From NCBI GenBank assembly GCA_946894095.1, contig OX335650.1, positions 4,898,001 through 4,962,000 on the forward strand: a DNA stretch of 64,000 nucleotides. Direction: 5' to 3'. The translations under genes were made by a program, and so were the position numbers. A model generated the notes under the pieces. That model made no database searches, was not told where the DNA came from, and worked only from the letters and a program-made list of their open reading frames with translations. Positions within the stretch are counted from its first letter, which is position 1. Each line of letters begins with the position of its first letter. The stretch is from Incurvaria masculella (taxonomy: Eukaryota; Arthropoda; Insecta; Lepidoptera; Incurvariidae). Below are positions 46,154 through 57,832 of the stretch, one piece after another.

Positions 46154-46762
46154 ATGAAGGGCGCCGGACTGTGCCTGCTCCTCTGCGCGGCGCTCGCCGC
46201 GACGCAGCGGTACGAACCGGACGAGCCGGAGGACGACGCCGAAGAGTGGCGCCCGCGCGTCCGCCGGGAAGCGACCGAGTTCGAGGAGGAACACCCGGAG
46301 CTCGCGGAGGAATTCCCAGAGTACCACGAGCGCGCGCGGCGCGAGGTGCACGAGGATGGGGGCCGACGATCTTGCTGCCGCGAGTACGAGGAGCGCCCGC
46401 GCCGGGAGTCGGAGTACCGCTCGCGGGACTCCGAGACCCGCCGGCGGCGCGAGGCGCGCCACCACTACGAGGTCTACGAGGAGACGGGCGACGAGCCGCA
46501 GGGCACGGCGCCGCTGTTCGGGCAGGCGCTCGAGGAGATGGTCGCGGCGGGCACGGAGCACCGAGTGCGCTCGCTGCGGCCCGAGGAGGCGGGCGCGCCC
46601 TCGCCGGCGCGCTACCTCGCGCCCGCGCCCGCGCCCGCGCCCGCCGCCGACCAGGAGCCGGAGGGCACGGCGCACGTGCACAAGCACGCGGGCGGGCACG
46701 GCGGGGCGGCGGGGGGCGGACACCAGCACCGGGGGCACCACTACGCGGAGGACGATTCGAAG
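46154..46762 (+). CDS. Secreted DUF4779-like His/Lys-rich protein, exon 1
   Basis: ATG in a TATA-promoter context. MKGAGLCLLLCAALAAT is a clear signal peptide (cleavage near residue 16). There follow 187 residues of Glu/Arg-rich then Ala/Pro (APAPAPAPAA) and His/Gly-rich sequence. The donor GATTCGAAG/GTGAGT ends on a complete codon. The assembled gene (four exons) encodes 386 residues. Proteins of this kind (DUF4779) occur in insects and are secreted, low-complexity and perhaps cuticular or matrix-associated; the function is not known. The exon is extremely GC-rich, and the long frames on its other strand are composition artefacts. Confidence 0.85.
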
Positions 46763-49573
46763 GTGAGTGCGGTGCGGACTGTAAATGCAATTGGTTGGAT
46801 CATAAACTCTGAAAGCGATGTTCTTTGGCATCAAATGTCGGTTAATATGGCAATCACGATACAGATTCGCGTTGCACGAAAACATATTTAAAACATTTGT
46901 GTACGATTAATGCAATGAATGCAATGCAATGAAAGCAATGATATTTCGGAGTTAAATTTCGGCAATTGTTCAATTTGTCAGAATAAGACGTCCACTCCAA
47001 AACTCGAGATAAGCTTTCATTATTATATTTCTTGTGGGAATCTAAATAGTTCATTGATACATACCCAGTATACATAGAAGGACGGGAGGAGCTATCGAAA
47101 ATCCCTTTAAAAGGCCTTTAACATTTATTGCTAATTAGCTTAATCGCCACATATTAAGGGCCTTTCTCAGCAGCTTGCAAACAATATTAGTACAAGATAA
47201 TCAGCACTTTAGTAATGAAGGCCCTGTATGTGTCGATTAAAATAAATCAGCACTTGGTGAAAACTTTAGTTAGTTCGCTTACAAATTCGGTTCGCCCCAC
47301 ATCAACTTTCAGTCAGTCAGTGTGTTTGCGTCCACTGCTGGACATAAGCCTCTCAAATATTCCTCCAGTCCTCCCGGCCCTCAGCGGAAAGGGGAACCGC
47401 TGCTTTCCGCCGACGCACTTGATGTCATCCATCCATGATCCCTTTTAACACCAGCTTTATTTTGTGGATGCAACACCATTTTGCAATTCGTGAGGTTACG
47501 TAAATAAAGTAGTAAAAGTGAGTAGGCACTCCTTCAATGGTAAATCGATTTTCCGTACGGCGACGCGTAGAATTGACGGCTCGGCGAGAGTTCAACGCTT
47601 CGCGTTTCCGTCGCGGCCACCATCGACTTGTTTGATTGTCTGCGTTTGTTTAGTTACGCGGTTCCCGACCGCAAGTGAAGTTTTTCTCTTTTGTGTAGTC
47701 GAGTCGGAGCAAAATCGGTGTTTAGTTGCAACATAAGACGAGACAAATAGAATACTAAAAAACCAAAACTCCCCATCAAATATTTTTCATGCTTAAATAG
47801 GTAGGTATAATATGTACTTGCATTACTTCTTTAATTTCTCTCTAATTAATTGTTAATGATATGAAACCTGAATGCAACAATTACTTTGGGAAGGTGAACT
47901 TTAATTATTAACTGAATACTACCGAAACTATTTCAGTGGTACTCTGTGCATGTAAGTTGAAAAAATCAGTAAAACAATTACTACGAAAAACCTAAAATGT
48001 ATCAATTAAGACTATGATTTTTTTTATATTTTATAATTTTATATTTTTAAAATGTTCTACGAGAAATATAAACTCTAAGAAGGAATTATTTTGGTGAGGA
48101 ATTGATCTCAACAAAACATCTTTTCCGGTTTATTTTGTGTAACTGTCTGCCTACTTTTGTGTCCCACGCAAACGTCTCTGAAATCAGATGGTAGGAGCGG
48201 TACTGAAATAGCGAGGAGGCGCGGGAGTGACAGGCTAAGGAAGCAGGGTATCCTAAAAAGTGGTTTAAATTCCAGAGTTCATATTTTAGCATTTCAGTTG
48301 AAATAGGCTAGCTATTTTTATTAGTTTCTTGGAACAAAAGGATCCTAGATTTTCCATTGTTATAAATGGAATCTTCGAAATTTTCATAATATTTATTTTC
48401 TAAGCATTTTGTTCCACTTGGATATTACCGAAGGCTCATGGCCATCATCCCATTATTCATTGATGTGGTGACGGCCCCGGTGTTCCAAAAAACTTGAAAT
48501 TTTAAATTTCAATAATAATTATCAATTTAATCTTGCATCACAATACAATAATAGCCAAGGATGAGTCGAATCAATCAAAGCGAGAACTTCGGTAGTCGGG
48601 GAGAAAAAAACCGAACATATCTAAAAATTCAAAAACCACACGACATGCAGACATGTTTGTTATTTTTTTCTCCGCATATGTGAACGTATTTGAGCACGCT
48701 TGTATCGCTTACTATTGCTATCGATAACTTTGAAATTTACTTAATTTTGAACACCTATAATTTTTAGATCTAAAGATTATTTGCGCACTACTGTGTGGGT
48801 CGTCACCCCAATTTTATTTTTGTCACACTTGAATAAGCAATTTCATGGCCTCAATGATAGGCCGAAAGTGCGAAATATCTGAACTCTTCGCCGCATCTTT
48901 TTTTATGTTACTGGACATGGATGACAGTCATGATATTAGCTAAAAATGTCCTTTCAGTAAAACAAAATATGATATAACAGGATATTCCCTTTATAAGCTA
49001 CATTTAAGTGCACAGTGATTAACCCTACGACCAAAAAAGAAAGGGGCACTAAGACATGCATGGGAAGAAACGCAGATGAACCACTTGTTTTCTTTTTAAG
49101 TGTCATATTCTCACGCAGTACATCCTACACACCACATCTTAAAGATTCCATAAAAAATATATACTGTATTTGATGCCGATATATTAAAATGAATAATGTC
49201 ATAATCGTTTGTTCTCATGTATGGCTCTTTTAAAAGACGCCATCTCATCATTTTTTTTATTTTTAATAGTGACAGAACACTTAAATTTGCACTACCCCCT
49301 TTTTTTCCTATTCTAACAAAATCGTATGTGAACCCCTAAACTTTTTGTAGGTTAAACTCAGTATATGGCGTACGTCAAAACCTCACATATGAGGCATAGG
49401 ACGCCCATTGCCTTTCGAACTTTCACGGGGGCTTCCATGCCAGTTCAGGTGCTCCTGCATACCAAGTTTGAAGAAACCTAATTTGTACTCTAGATGTGAT
49501 GGATGTTGGATTAATCTGTAATGCGATCAAGTCTTACCTTAAATAAATTGATAAATGAACTTTCATCTCACAG
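46763..49573. other. Intron 1 of the DUF4779-like gene
   Basis: Contains MITE family 3 copy 2 (47122-47264), a GTCCACTGCTGGACATAAGC repeat common in lepidopteran genomes (47325-47460) and a SINE scrap near 48905-48945. The rest is AT-rich. Confidence 0.6.
47122..47264. mobile_element. Short MITE family 3, copy 2
   Basis: Shares TAATCGCCACATATTAAGGG, CAGCAGCTTGCAA and AAATCAGCACTTGGTGAAA with 22462-22610. The left end is eroded. Confidence 0.75.
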
Positions 49574-49793
49574 ACAAGCAAGTTCCACAAATCTTCGGAA
49601 CACTCCGACAAGGGCGCCTCGGGGCACAGCGGGAAGGAGCTCCACGCGAAGGAATACGAGGAGGCGGCTGGCAAGAAGAAGAAGCACCACGATGCAGCCG
49701 GTCACCACGGTCACCACGAGGAGGAAGCGCACGGTCATAAGGGGGCCAAGTTCGACGAAAAGAAGGGCCACAAGAAGGGACACAAGACAAAGG
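49574..49793 (+). CDS. DUF4779-like gene, exon 2
   Basis: Acceptor TTCATCTCACAG; donor AAAG/GGTAAGT. It encodes TSKFHKSSEHSDKGASGHSG, a Lys run, HHDAAGHHGHHEEEAHGHKG and KGHKKGHKTK, the K/H/G-rich repetitive body. Phase 0 in; 1 nt left over, matched by exon 3. Five decayed or partial copies of this exon follow downstream. Confidence 0.9.
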
Positions 49794-49861
49794 GTAAGTG
49801 AGAGGATTCATTTAAAGTTAGGCCACAGATCAGTCTTGAAGACGTAAAATTTGCATATTCC

Positions 49862-50450
49862 GTCTTCGGGACAGAGCGGGAAGCAGATGTGAAGGAATAT
49901 GAGAAATCAACTTTTTAGAAGCACCACACTAAAAGTAAGCTCACTAACACAGCAACAAATGAATGAATAAGGGACAGAAAATATGCTAATGAGGGAAGGA
50001 TTAGAGAAGAGCTTTATAAAGCTGAGCTACAGAGCACCCTTGCACACATTTAAAAATACACAATGATTCTTGCATAAAATATGAATTCCGTTGAACAAAA
50101 GTGCATTAAGATAGAGTGGGAAAGACCTAAATGCGAAGAAATGTAAGGTCGTGGCTAGCAAGAAGAAGAAGCACCACGACGCAGCCGGTCACCACGGTCA
50201 CCACGAGAAGGAAGCGCATGGTCATAAGGGGGCCAAGTTCGACAAAAAGAAGGGCCACAAAAAGGGACACAAGAAAAAGGGTAAGTAAGACGATTCATTT
50301 AAGTTAGGCTACAGATCAGTCTTGAAGAGGTGAAATTAGCACATTCCTCCACAGTGTTCGGAAAACAGCGGGAAAGAGCTCCATGTGAAGGAATATGAGA
50401 AAGCAACTTTTAAGAAGGCGCGACGCTAAGAAGAAGCACAAAAATACAGC
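49862..50450 (+). repeat. Tandem copies of exon 2 plus flanking intron (three units)
   Basis: Intron sequence after exon 2 (TCATTTAAAGTTAGGCCACA, CAGATCAGTCTTGAAGA) reappears after 50280, an offset of 487 bp. Exon-derived pieces: 49862-49930 (GAGCGGGAAGCAGATGTGAA), 50108-50280 (nearly intact 3' part) and 50345-50435 (CAGCGGGAAAGAGCTCCATG). The first and third have stops or frameshifts. Confidence 0.85.
50108..50280 (+). pseudogene. Extra copy of exon 2 with open 3' frame and intact donor
   Basis: From about 50121 the frame matching exon 2 is open for 53 codons (KKKKHHDAAGHHGHHEKEAH..., KGAKFDKKKGHKKGHKKK) and ends at a normal GG/GTAAGT donor in the same phase. The 5' end is eroded (in-frame TAG at about 50111) and I see no clear acceptor in front of it. 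It may be dead or an optional extra exon; the near-identical 3' part suggests a recent copy. Confidence 0.6.
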
Positions 50451-50489
50451 AAAAGTGAAAATAAGGGACAGATTAGAGAATAGCTTTAT

Positions 50490-51038
50490 TTAAGATGGCC
50501 CATCCTGCTCATCTCCCTATACAAAAGGGGAAAGAAGATCACGCCCATATTTTTATCAGAGATCCAAAATTTTGCTCAATATAGCTTTATTTGATCGAAC
50601 TAGATGTCTGATGACCATTGGCATTGTAAAATTGTGTTTGGTTTCTAAGTTATAAGGTCTGAAAGTTCGCATTTTTCGGGCGTTTTATGCAATAACTTTG
50701 GAGGTGGATTACGCAATGATACAGTAAGAACATCTTAAAAAGATTAGTCATCAGACATAGCTTATTTAATCAAGATCTATAATATATTTGGTTTTTGTTC
50801 GATTTTTTACTACAGCGGTCGTGGTTTACTTTTAGCTATAAATCGTTTTTAAATTCAAATTTTCGTAAATCTTACCAAATCATACACTATGCACATTGTC
50901 TTTTTTGTGGACAGGTTGCATCTTCCTCATCACGGAGCCTGTATTATTCTTTGAAACACAAAAGGTCCCAGAGCGCAACAGCACGGTTTTGTACCGTGCC
51001 CGCGAATGAGTTAGGCCCGCCGGGTTGGGCCACCTTAA
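50490..51038 (+). mobile_element. TTAA-flanked MITE family 1, copy F
   Basis: 549 bp; TTAAGATGGCCCATCCTG at the left and CGGGTTGGGCCACCTTAA at the right. It interrupts the second exon-2 duplication unit; the unit-1 counterpart GAGCTTTATAAAGCTGAGC (about 50011-50029) lacks it. Confidence 0.92.
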
Positions 51039-51049
51039 GCTGAGCGCAA

Positions 51050-51350
51050 AAAAAATATTCCGTAAAACAGAGCGGAAAGGACCTCAATGCGAAGAAATGT
51101 TAGGCGGTGTCTAGCAAGAAGAAGAACACCACGATGCACCAGGGTTACACAGCCACGATGAAAAGAAAGGGCACAAGAAGAGCATAGACTCGGTATAATT
51201 AAGCAGTCTTGCAGACGAGCAAGGAGCACGATTCTTTGGAGCAATCCGATATGGGCGATGTGGGAAACAGCGGAACGATTCTCCTCGTAACGACATTAGG
51301 AGGTGGCTAACAAAAAAGAAAAGCACCACGACGTAACCGGGAACCAGTGG
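51050..51350 (+). pseudogene. Two further exon 2 relics
   Basis: 51055-51190 (CAGAGCGGAAAGGACCTCAA, GCAAGAAGAAGAACACCACG) and 51205-51350 (AGACGAGCAAGGAGCACG, AAAGAAAAGCACCACGACGT) follow the exon 2 order but with stops and indels. Confidence 0.75.
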
Positions 51351-51964
51351 TGGTAAACATTAGTCAACATATTTGTTAGTCAACAAACATTTTCGTTTGT
51401 AATGAGAAACGTGTGCTTGACTTGTATTATTCAAATCAATTAGTTTTTCCTGTATCTCTGTGAGTTTGAGTTACAAACACCAATTTTTACTTCATTTGTT
51501 CGTTACAAACTCAAAGTAAATTTACATTAAAATTGTTTGTACCTCTTAAAATAATTCACAGATCAAATTAATTCATAAAGTGCATTATTAATTCTTTGAT
51601 AAACAGAAAGATTGCAGCAGGTGTTCGTTTTTCTTATCGTCATGGATTTAAAGTTAAAACGTTACACGTCGTGTCGCTGTGAATAGCAACATTGACACAA
51701 ATTATATCTATTAAAAGGTTATACATGTATAAAGTAGCATTATTTGTAGCTAGGCTTCTTGTGTCGTAGTTTCGTCGTACGTTCCAAGTAAAACATTAGC
51801 ATATTTTAAATTTGTTTGTTCATTTAAAAACTGCTATAGTTCATGTTAAGCTTTTTATGTGAAGGCACAGTATTTGATGAAATTGTCTTAGGCTCGAGTG
51901 CACCATCTCTGATTAGCCTTAATGCTATTGTAAAGACATATCTGTCTTCTTTCTTCTCAAATCA

Positions 51965-52324
51965 TTAAGGGCGTGATAACATCTGATTCTATTTGATTCC
52001 ATAATAAGGGCGTAAGTAAAAACAAAATTTATATTTTTTCTAAACAACTACTACTTAGTTTGCCAATTCAAAAAGATGAAAGATGTATTGTAAGTCTAGC
52101 TATTTCTGAAACATATAACGGTAAATATCGGACGCTTATATTCTGTATTCAAACATTTTTTATGAAAGTGGAGAAACACAAAGCGCCAGAGATTTACAGT
52201 TGTATCTTATATATATTTCCTTTTTTGATTATCGTAATACGTTGTGGTTATTTTTAAATACAATTAAATCTTTTACTTACGTCCTTATCAAACTGAACGC
52301 AAACGGCTCTTATCACGCCCTTAA
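51965..52324. mobile_element. TTAA-flanked MITE family 5, copy 2
   Basis: TTAAGGGCGTGATAAC at the left and TTATCACGCCCTTAA at the right, 360 bp. Just inside are a second inverted pair, TAAGGGCGTAAGTAAA and TTTACTTACGTCCTTA, the motif that forms the ends of 43581-43985. Confidence 0.85.
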
Positions 52325-52513
52325 GTGAAAATAGACATATCTTAACAATAACATTAACATTAACCAGTGATGGTGCACGCCAGCTTTAGATGTAACCCTA
52401 TTTACTTTTTTAGTTATTGCCTAAATAAACTGGATGACTGCATATTTCGGTTTGTCTGTCGCTTTATTACTCAATTTGCCGCCAACTGAATACCTCTCGC
52501 GTGTGTGCCACAG

Positions 52514-52706
52514 GCTACCACAACAAATACCACAAGGACGAGTTCCACAAGGAGCACAAGTTCTACGACGACTACCACAAGGGTGGGTCCCACCACCGCT
52601 ACGGCAAGTTCCACGCCAAGCACGCCTCCAACGAGGGCGGACGCAAGAAGGCGCACCACGTCGACGCCTCTCACGACGCCATGCACAAAGGCACCAAGGG
52701 ATTCAG
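52514..52706 (+). CDS. DUF4779-like gene, exon 3
   Basis: Acceptor GTGTGTGCCACAG; donor TTCAG/GTAACC. It encodes GYHNKYHKDEFHKEHKFYDD, YHKGGSHHRYGKFHAKHASN and AHHVDASHDAMHKGTKGF. The K-YHN-KDE-KKDHKFYDD type of sequence is the most recognisable part of DUF4779-like insect proteins. Five relics of its 3' end lie downstream. Confidence 0.92.
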
Positions 52707-53337
52707 GTAACCACTCTTGGAAAGGCTATATTACTAATAAACATTTGTTATTCCACTGATTATCCTCGAAACAGTTATACTAGGGATAAATATATAGCTA
52801 TAGGATTGATTACTAATAACATCGAAAGAGATGTAGAGAGATATAGAATAGAATAAGGAATAATGAAACCTACGCTCAGTCTTCATACGAAATAGACTCG
52901 AATGAGCAGCTGCCGCGAGTGACACCAGCTTCGTTGTCACTACCGCAAACATACTTCACAGAATACTATATCCTGGGTCACTCTATTCACTGAATGTCCA
53001 AACTATAAATTAGCTGATGCGTTTTTGTCGCCATTTTATTCAAGTCCTCATGTACACGAGTAACCTAGTACCGCATTTTTTAGAATTTTTTTTGAACGCT
53101 TAAAATGCCGGAGTATTAGCGATTATATAAATGTGTATTATTAAGTGAGGCCTAAGTGTAGGAAGAAAATAATAGGTCAGGTAGCAGCCGTAGTCGTAGA
53201 ATATAAATATGAATAAAGATAGTTGAACCAAATAGGTGTAACTGTACCGTATGGCGCTCTATAATTTCTTCCAAACCCTCCGGGAAAGCGGCGTGAAGAT
53301 ATGTATGCATGTATGTGTAGAATTGTTTTGGGTTACG

Positions 53338-54344
53338 TACGCTATGCACGAATGCCTCATTGGACTCAGGTAGGAACTTTTAACGTAGGACGAACAGGAA
53401 GATCAAGATTCTTGGGTTAAGAAATTCGTGCATATCAGTACCAAGGGTTCTAGTAACAACTTCTTCCATAGAATCAATGGAAAGACCGGAGTGACAAAAT
53501 GTATTAGACAAAATGACTAACGGATTTAGATAACCATTACTTGCCTTGATAGTTCAGTAATGGCGGCATTTTTACTGAGGAATGTACGAAGGCATCAAGA
53601 GACTTAGGCAACCACTTATTACGTAAGAAGAGCGGGTAGTAAACAGGATTAGATCGCACGATATACGATAACAACATGAGTTTAAGTTATAGCGCAAGAA
53701 GAGCTGTTGAAGTCATTAAGAAGCGTAGTGGGACCAGGTAGGCATTCTAAAACGTTTCTGATTCAGTTCTGATGCACTCGATGCATTACACATTTAAGAA
53801 ATCCCTTACTACATTTACCGCTAGGATTATTTTTTTCTAGTTAATCAACAAATCAAAAGTATCGTAAACGTTTCAGCATTGCTACACTTATTTAACACGA
53901 TACCTAATTAAATTGTCTCATGCCAATTACAGGTGCTTTACAATAATATTTTCCCGAGTATTTCAACCTAGATTGAACAAAGATCGAGTGACTACTCAGC
54001 TAACGGTGTGCCAATATTTAAAGAATGCATCACGAGTTAATATTATATTGCAGCAATATAATAAAGTCCGCAGCTATTTACAGAGCCTGTATTCAAAGCA
54101 TCTTTAAACGGTTTTGTGTTAATTTCAAAATGTAAATTGCACAAAGACAAGCTGTCGCTGTTTAGAAAACTACCTCAAGGCCTGACAAGCCACGCCGATG
54201 CAACCGCGTTATCACAATTAGTACACTCTAATTGAAGTCAATTGATAGATTGCAGTTGCACTCATTTCGCATCATGCGCTCGCCGAGTTTCGTGAGCTTC
54301 AGTCGCTAGAGTATGAGCAAACTTTCGATAGGATTGAGGTAACC
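53338..54344 (+). pseudogene. Five relics of the 3' end of exon 3
   Basis: At 53338-53373, 53492-53536, 53580-53615, 53700-53743 and 54296-54344, sequences like GCTATGCACGAATGCCTCAT + TGGACTCAGG, ACGAAGGCATCAAGAGACTT and GATAGGATTGAGGTAACC echo the exon's ATGCACAAAGGCACCAAGGG + ATTCAGGTAACC. The donor-like GGTA is often kept. All are frame-broken and short. Confidence 0.65.
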
Positions 54345-54514
54345 GATGAAGAAGTTATTGTCCTCAGACAACTCTGTGATCTGAATGTCGTAAGAGTATC
54401 GTGGATATTCATAGTTGCATTAACAGTATCTCCAGGAATATATTTGATTTGTGGTCAACAGAAGCGTGTTGGAAACCTAAAGATTCTCCAGGTCTTTCTT
54501 TTATCGTACTGCAA

Positions 54515-54660
54515 CATTTTGAAATGGTCTGCCGGCATGTATGCTCCCTTTTTTATGCTCTGGGTATCTTCAAACGTAGGGTTAATGAACGCACTTTTAA
54601 CACAATTGCTCACTTAGACGCCGGCATGACGCCTCGCTCGTGAGGTGAAATTAGCAGCGT
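54515..54660 (+). pseudogene. Non-LTR retrotransposon C-terminal scrap
   Basis: A frame ending LGIFKRRVNERTFNTIAHLD resembles the last part of LINE ORF2 proteins (LGIFKRRVN), like the fragments at 12398 and 13641. Dead. Confidence 0.55.
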
Positions 54661-54971
54661 ATAAATAATGCCCTTGGTCGCTGCCATCTATACCGGTCCA
54701 CATTACTCGTAAAAATAGTCTTTCTAGAAAATACTAACAACTTCTTCAAAAATGCTTCGCCATGCTTGCATTTACCCCCTTTAACATTTATAAAAATGCG
54801 GATCCACTTTCAAATAGGACAAAATATTACCTGACATCTCTCACATTTAACCTCATTGATCACCCATTTGGTAATTTAGCGTAATTGTAATAAGCATGGA
54901 AGAATCGAGATATATGTAGAAAATCGAATAAAAATATATTTAATGACACTTGACAGACACTTGACGGACAT

Positions 54972-55799
54972 ATGACACTTTATGCAGATGATACCTGCCT
55001 ATTCTACTTTGGATCTTCCATTGTAGACACAATAAGAGAAGCGCAAGAAGATCTTAACATACTCAACGCATGGTTCAAAAATAACTTACTTACAATAAAT
55101 ACCAGTAAAACTTGTCATATCATATTTACTGCAAGAAACATCAATATTGATCCACACTGTTCACTTAGTATAAATGGAGAAGTGATTGCTCAGGTAGACC
55201 ATGAAAAGTATCTTGGATTAATCCTAGACAAGGATCTTTCTTGGCGTACACACATAAATCATTTAAAATCCAAAATCACTTCCCTGACTGGAGCACTACG
55301 AAGGATCAGTGCTTTTCTACCTCTGCAAGTTCGAAAACATATTTACAACTCGTTAGTATACCCACACCTCGACTACCTCGCTGCAGTCTGGGGAAGTGCT
55401 GCTCCTTCTATTTTAGAAGAATTGCAGGTTGCTCAGAATAAAATAATTAAGGTTCTGTTCCATTATGACTACCTGACTCCAACGGCCACCCTTTATAAAC
55501 AAACAGGACTTTTAAATATCACAAATATATACAAATACAGCACATGCATCCTAATCAGGAAAATACTCAATGATGACATTCATTCCCAGACAACATTTGT
55601 AAGAAATGATGAAGTGCACGCTTATTTCACTCGGAGCGCGCGAAACTTACACGTGTTTTTGCCAAGAACAAATTACGGTAAAAGGACCGTGACTTTTGAG
55701 GGAGCAAACATTTATAATACCTTACCTAATCATATTAAAGACCAAACATCTCTAGAAGTGTTTAAAAAAATGGTAAAATCGTTCTTCCTTGCCGATTAA
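54972..55799 (+). pseudogene. 5'-truncated non-LTR reverse transcriptase
   Basis: 275-codon open frame beginning at the catalytic LYADDT box of a non-LTR RT. It continues through HEKYLGLILDKDLSWRTHI and HIYNSLVYPHLDYLAAVWGS to a natural stop. Everything upstream of the YADD box is missing, as expected of 5'-truncated target-primed copies. A short 3' UTR with AGAAATAAATAATC follows. The open frame suggests fairly recent insertion. It sits in the last intron of the DUF4779-like gene. Confidence 0.85.
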
Positions 55800-57693
55800 T
55801 GTTCGGTAACCGTAACAAACTTTAATGTAATTAACTCATTATTCTCTGTAAGTGAATGTTCTGTTCTTAAGAGAAATAAATAATCTTTAAACTGAATGAT
55901 GCTCCGCTTTAAGCGAAGAGATGCAGGGTCAGTGATGCTGGAGAAAATCTTGGCTTCACATAGGTACCTACAATTGCTGCTGGTACAAGTGCTGTTTGGT
56001 AAACAAAAGTTCGTTAATCTCGTTTGCAAAGCGGTGTTTGTGTACAGCTACCATGAACCAAGTAGGCATTACTTCAAGAAAACCTCACAGTAACTTTTTA
56101 CTGAACTCTGCGTCCCACTTAAGATTTTTCAAAGTATGTTTGTATATTTAATGTGCGACGCTGTCTTTATTTCTCAAATATACGTGTCCTTGCTTCACGG
56201 TTGCTTTGTTTTAAGGCAGGTTTCAACTTTGACATTGGCACGTAGTGTTTTCGACCGAGACCCTGACACTGCTATTAACTCGCCGCTTCGGTAGCTGCAG
56301 AAATCTCTCATTTCAACAGACTTCAGCCATGATTGCATTCGTGGCCAGTTCTTGTCCTCGTGGAGTGAACACGAGAAGTTCTCACAGCGAGTAGCTGTCT
56401 TCCTTCATATTGAAAAAATATATTATACATTTGTTTCCATATAGAGAATGACAGCTATTCGTTGTGAGAACTAATTTTTGTTCGCTTAATGAGTAAAGAG
56501 GCTGACGGTTTTATTTTTCGTTTCAAGTTAGGTTACAGTGAAGGAAAAAGTTCGTAAGAAAACCTACTACTTAAAAGATGTTTGGCATATTTATCTTATC
56601 TGGAGAATAATATTGAATAAGGAGGAGCGCAGGAGCTATAATAGGTATGCTTTGGCAGGAGTTGAATAACGTGGAGTTTGAGTAATATGAAACCAATTCT
56701 TAACTAACTTAGTAACAATTAATTTGCTTAAAATTGTATTTATTGATGTTTAATAAGTGACCATTTCAACAAAGAGTTTAGGTGAGCAATTATATGGCCT
56801 GATATCATTGACTTGATGGGTCTACGACCAGTCTTTCCCAAGATATAACTAAAACAAATTTTGACATGACAGTCAGGTAGATCAGGTCGGGACCTTTACT
56901 TCGAGTGGTCGCATGATAGGTCTACAACCAGGGTTTCCCAAGATACAAGGTGGTCACAGACCAAGCAGGTACAGGAGAAAATTCAAATTGTATTTAACTT
57001 GAATATTGAAAAAACATTTTTCATTCATAATTTATTTTTTGTTAGTAGAATTTTTTTTTCGACTGTACTAAATGAACTTAGAAGTTAAAACTAAAAATAA
57101 ATCATTTAAGTACGCAGGTACAAGGTTACATCGTTAGACCTAATGCAACATGGCGGCGAGTTGTCAACACGGCTTTGACACGGAGCTCACGTAGTTCTTC
57201 TGAGTTTGGATAGATGGCGCTACTTTTTGCTTGTATGGAGAAGATTTGTTTCAATTCTATATAAGGGCGTATCCTTACCTTTGAAATCATTGACTTTTGC
57301 GATGGTTTTTTATTGATTGAACATTTTATAATTTTTTTTCGTTACTTAACATATTGTTTTATTGGCGCGTATTGTAGTGGGATTAATAATTACATTAGTG
57401 ATGATATTAGTTAATTAACTAAATATATCAGGCAATGATTGCAAAAGTGGATTTCGCGAATTCAAGATGATTTCATATTTCTGAACCAATGTCAAACTGC
57501 GGTCCTCCTACCGTTCTCTGGTAGCCCGTCCGAATGGCGATTTCCGAAACATGAAATTAATACACCGCATTAGAAAATAATACACATTTAAAATTCAGAT
57601 ATAAATGAATCTGTGAGAGTCTCAACCCGGTACCAGACGCGGAATCGCGAAGGTCCTAACAGTTGGCTAACAGCTCACAATCGTTGTCCACAG
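55800..57693. other. Last intron of the DUF4779-like gene
   Basis: A small inverted repeat lies at 56378-56471 (GTTCTCACAGCGAGTAGCTG with its near-complement). A SINE family 2 scrap lies near 56185-56212. Nothing else recognised. Confidence 0.45.
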
Positions 57694-57832
57694 CAACAAG
57701 GGGCACCTCGACTCGGACCACCGCGGGCACAACAGCAAACAGGGCCACGAGGAGCACCGCCAGCACCAGCAGGCCTACGGCAAGAAGGGCGGCGGCCAGG
57801 GCGGCTCCAACTACGGATACCACAAGCCGTAG
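57694..57832 (+). CDS. DUF4779-like gene, terminal exon
   Basis: Acceptor TCGTTGTCCACAG. Joined to exon 3 (AG+C = Ser) it reads NKGHLDSDHRGHNSKQGHEE, HRQHQQAYGKKGGGQGGSN and YGYHKP, then TAG. The GYHKP-type end and composition agree with the rest of the protein. 46 codons including the stop. Confidence 0.9.

Noticed and set aside
46059..46885. Long minus-strand and alternative plus-strand frames (up to 254 codons) over exon 1 of the DUF4779-like gene
   Set aside because: They are caused by extreme GC content opposite a real exon. They lack family motifs and sensible composition, whereas the chosen frame has a signal peptide, TATA promoter and matching splice phase.
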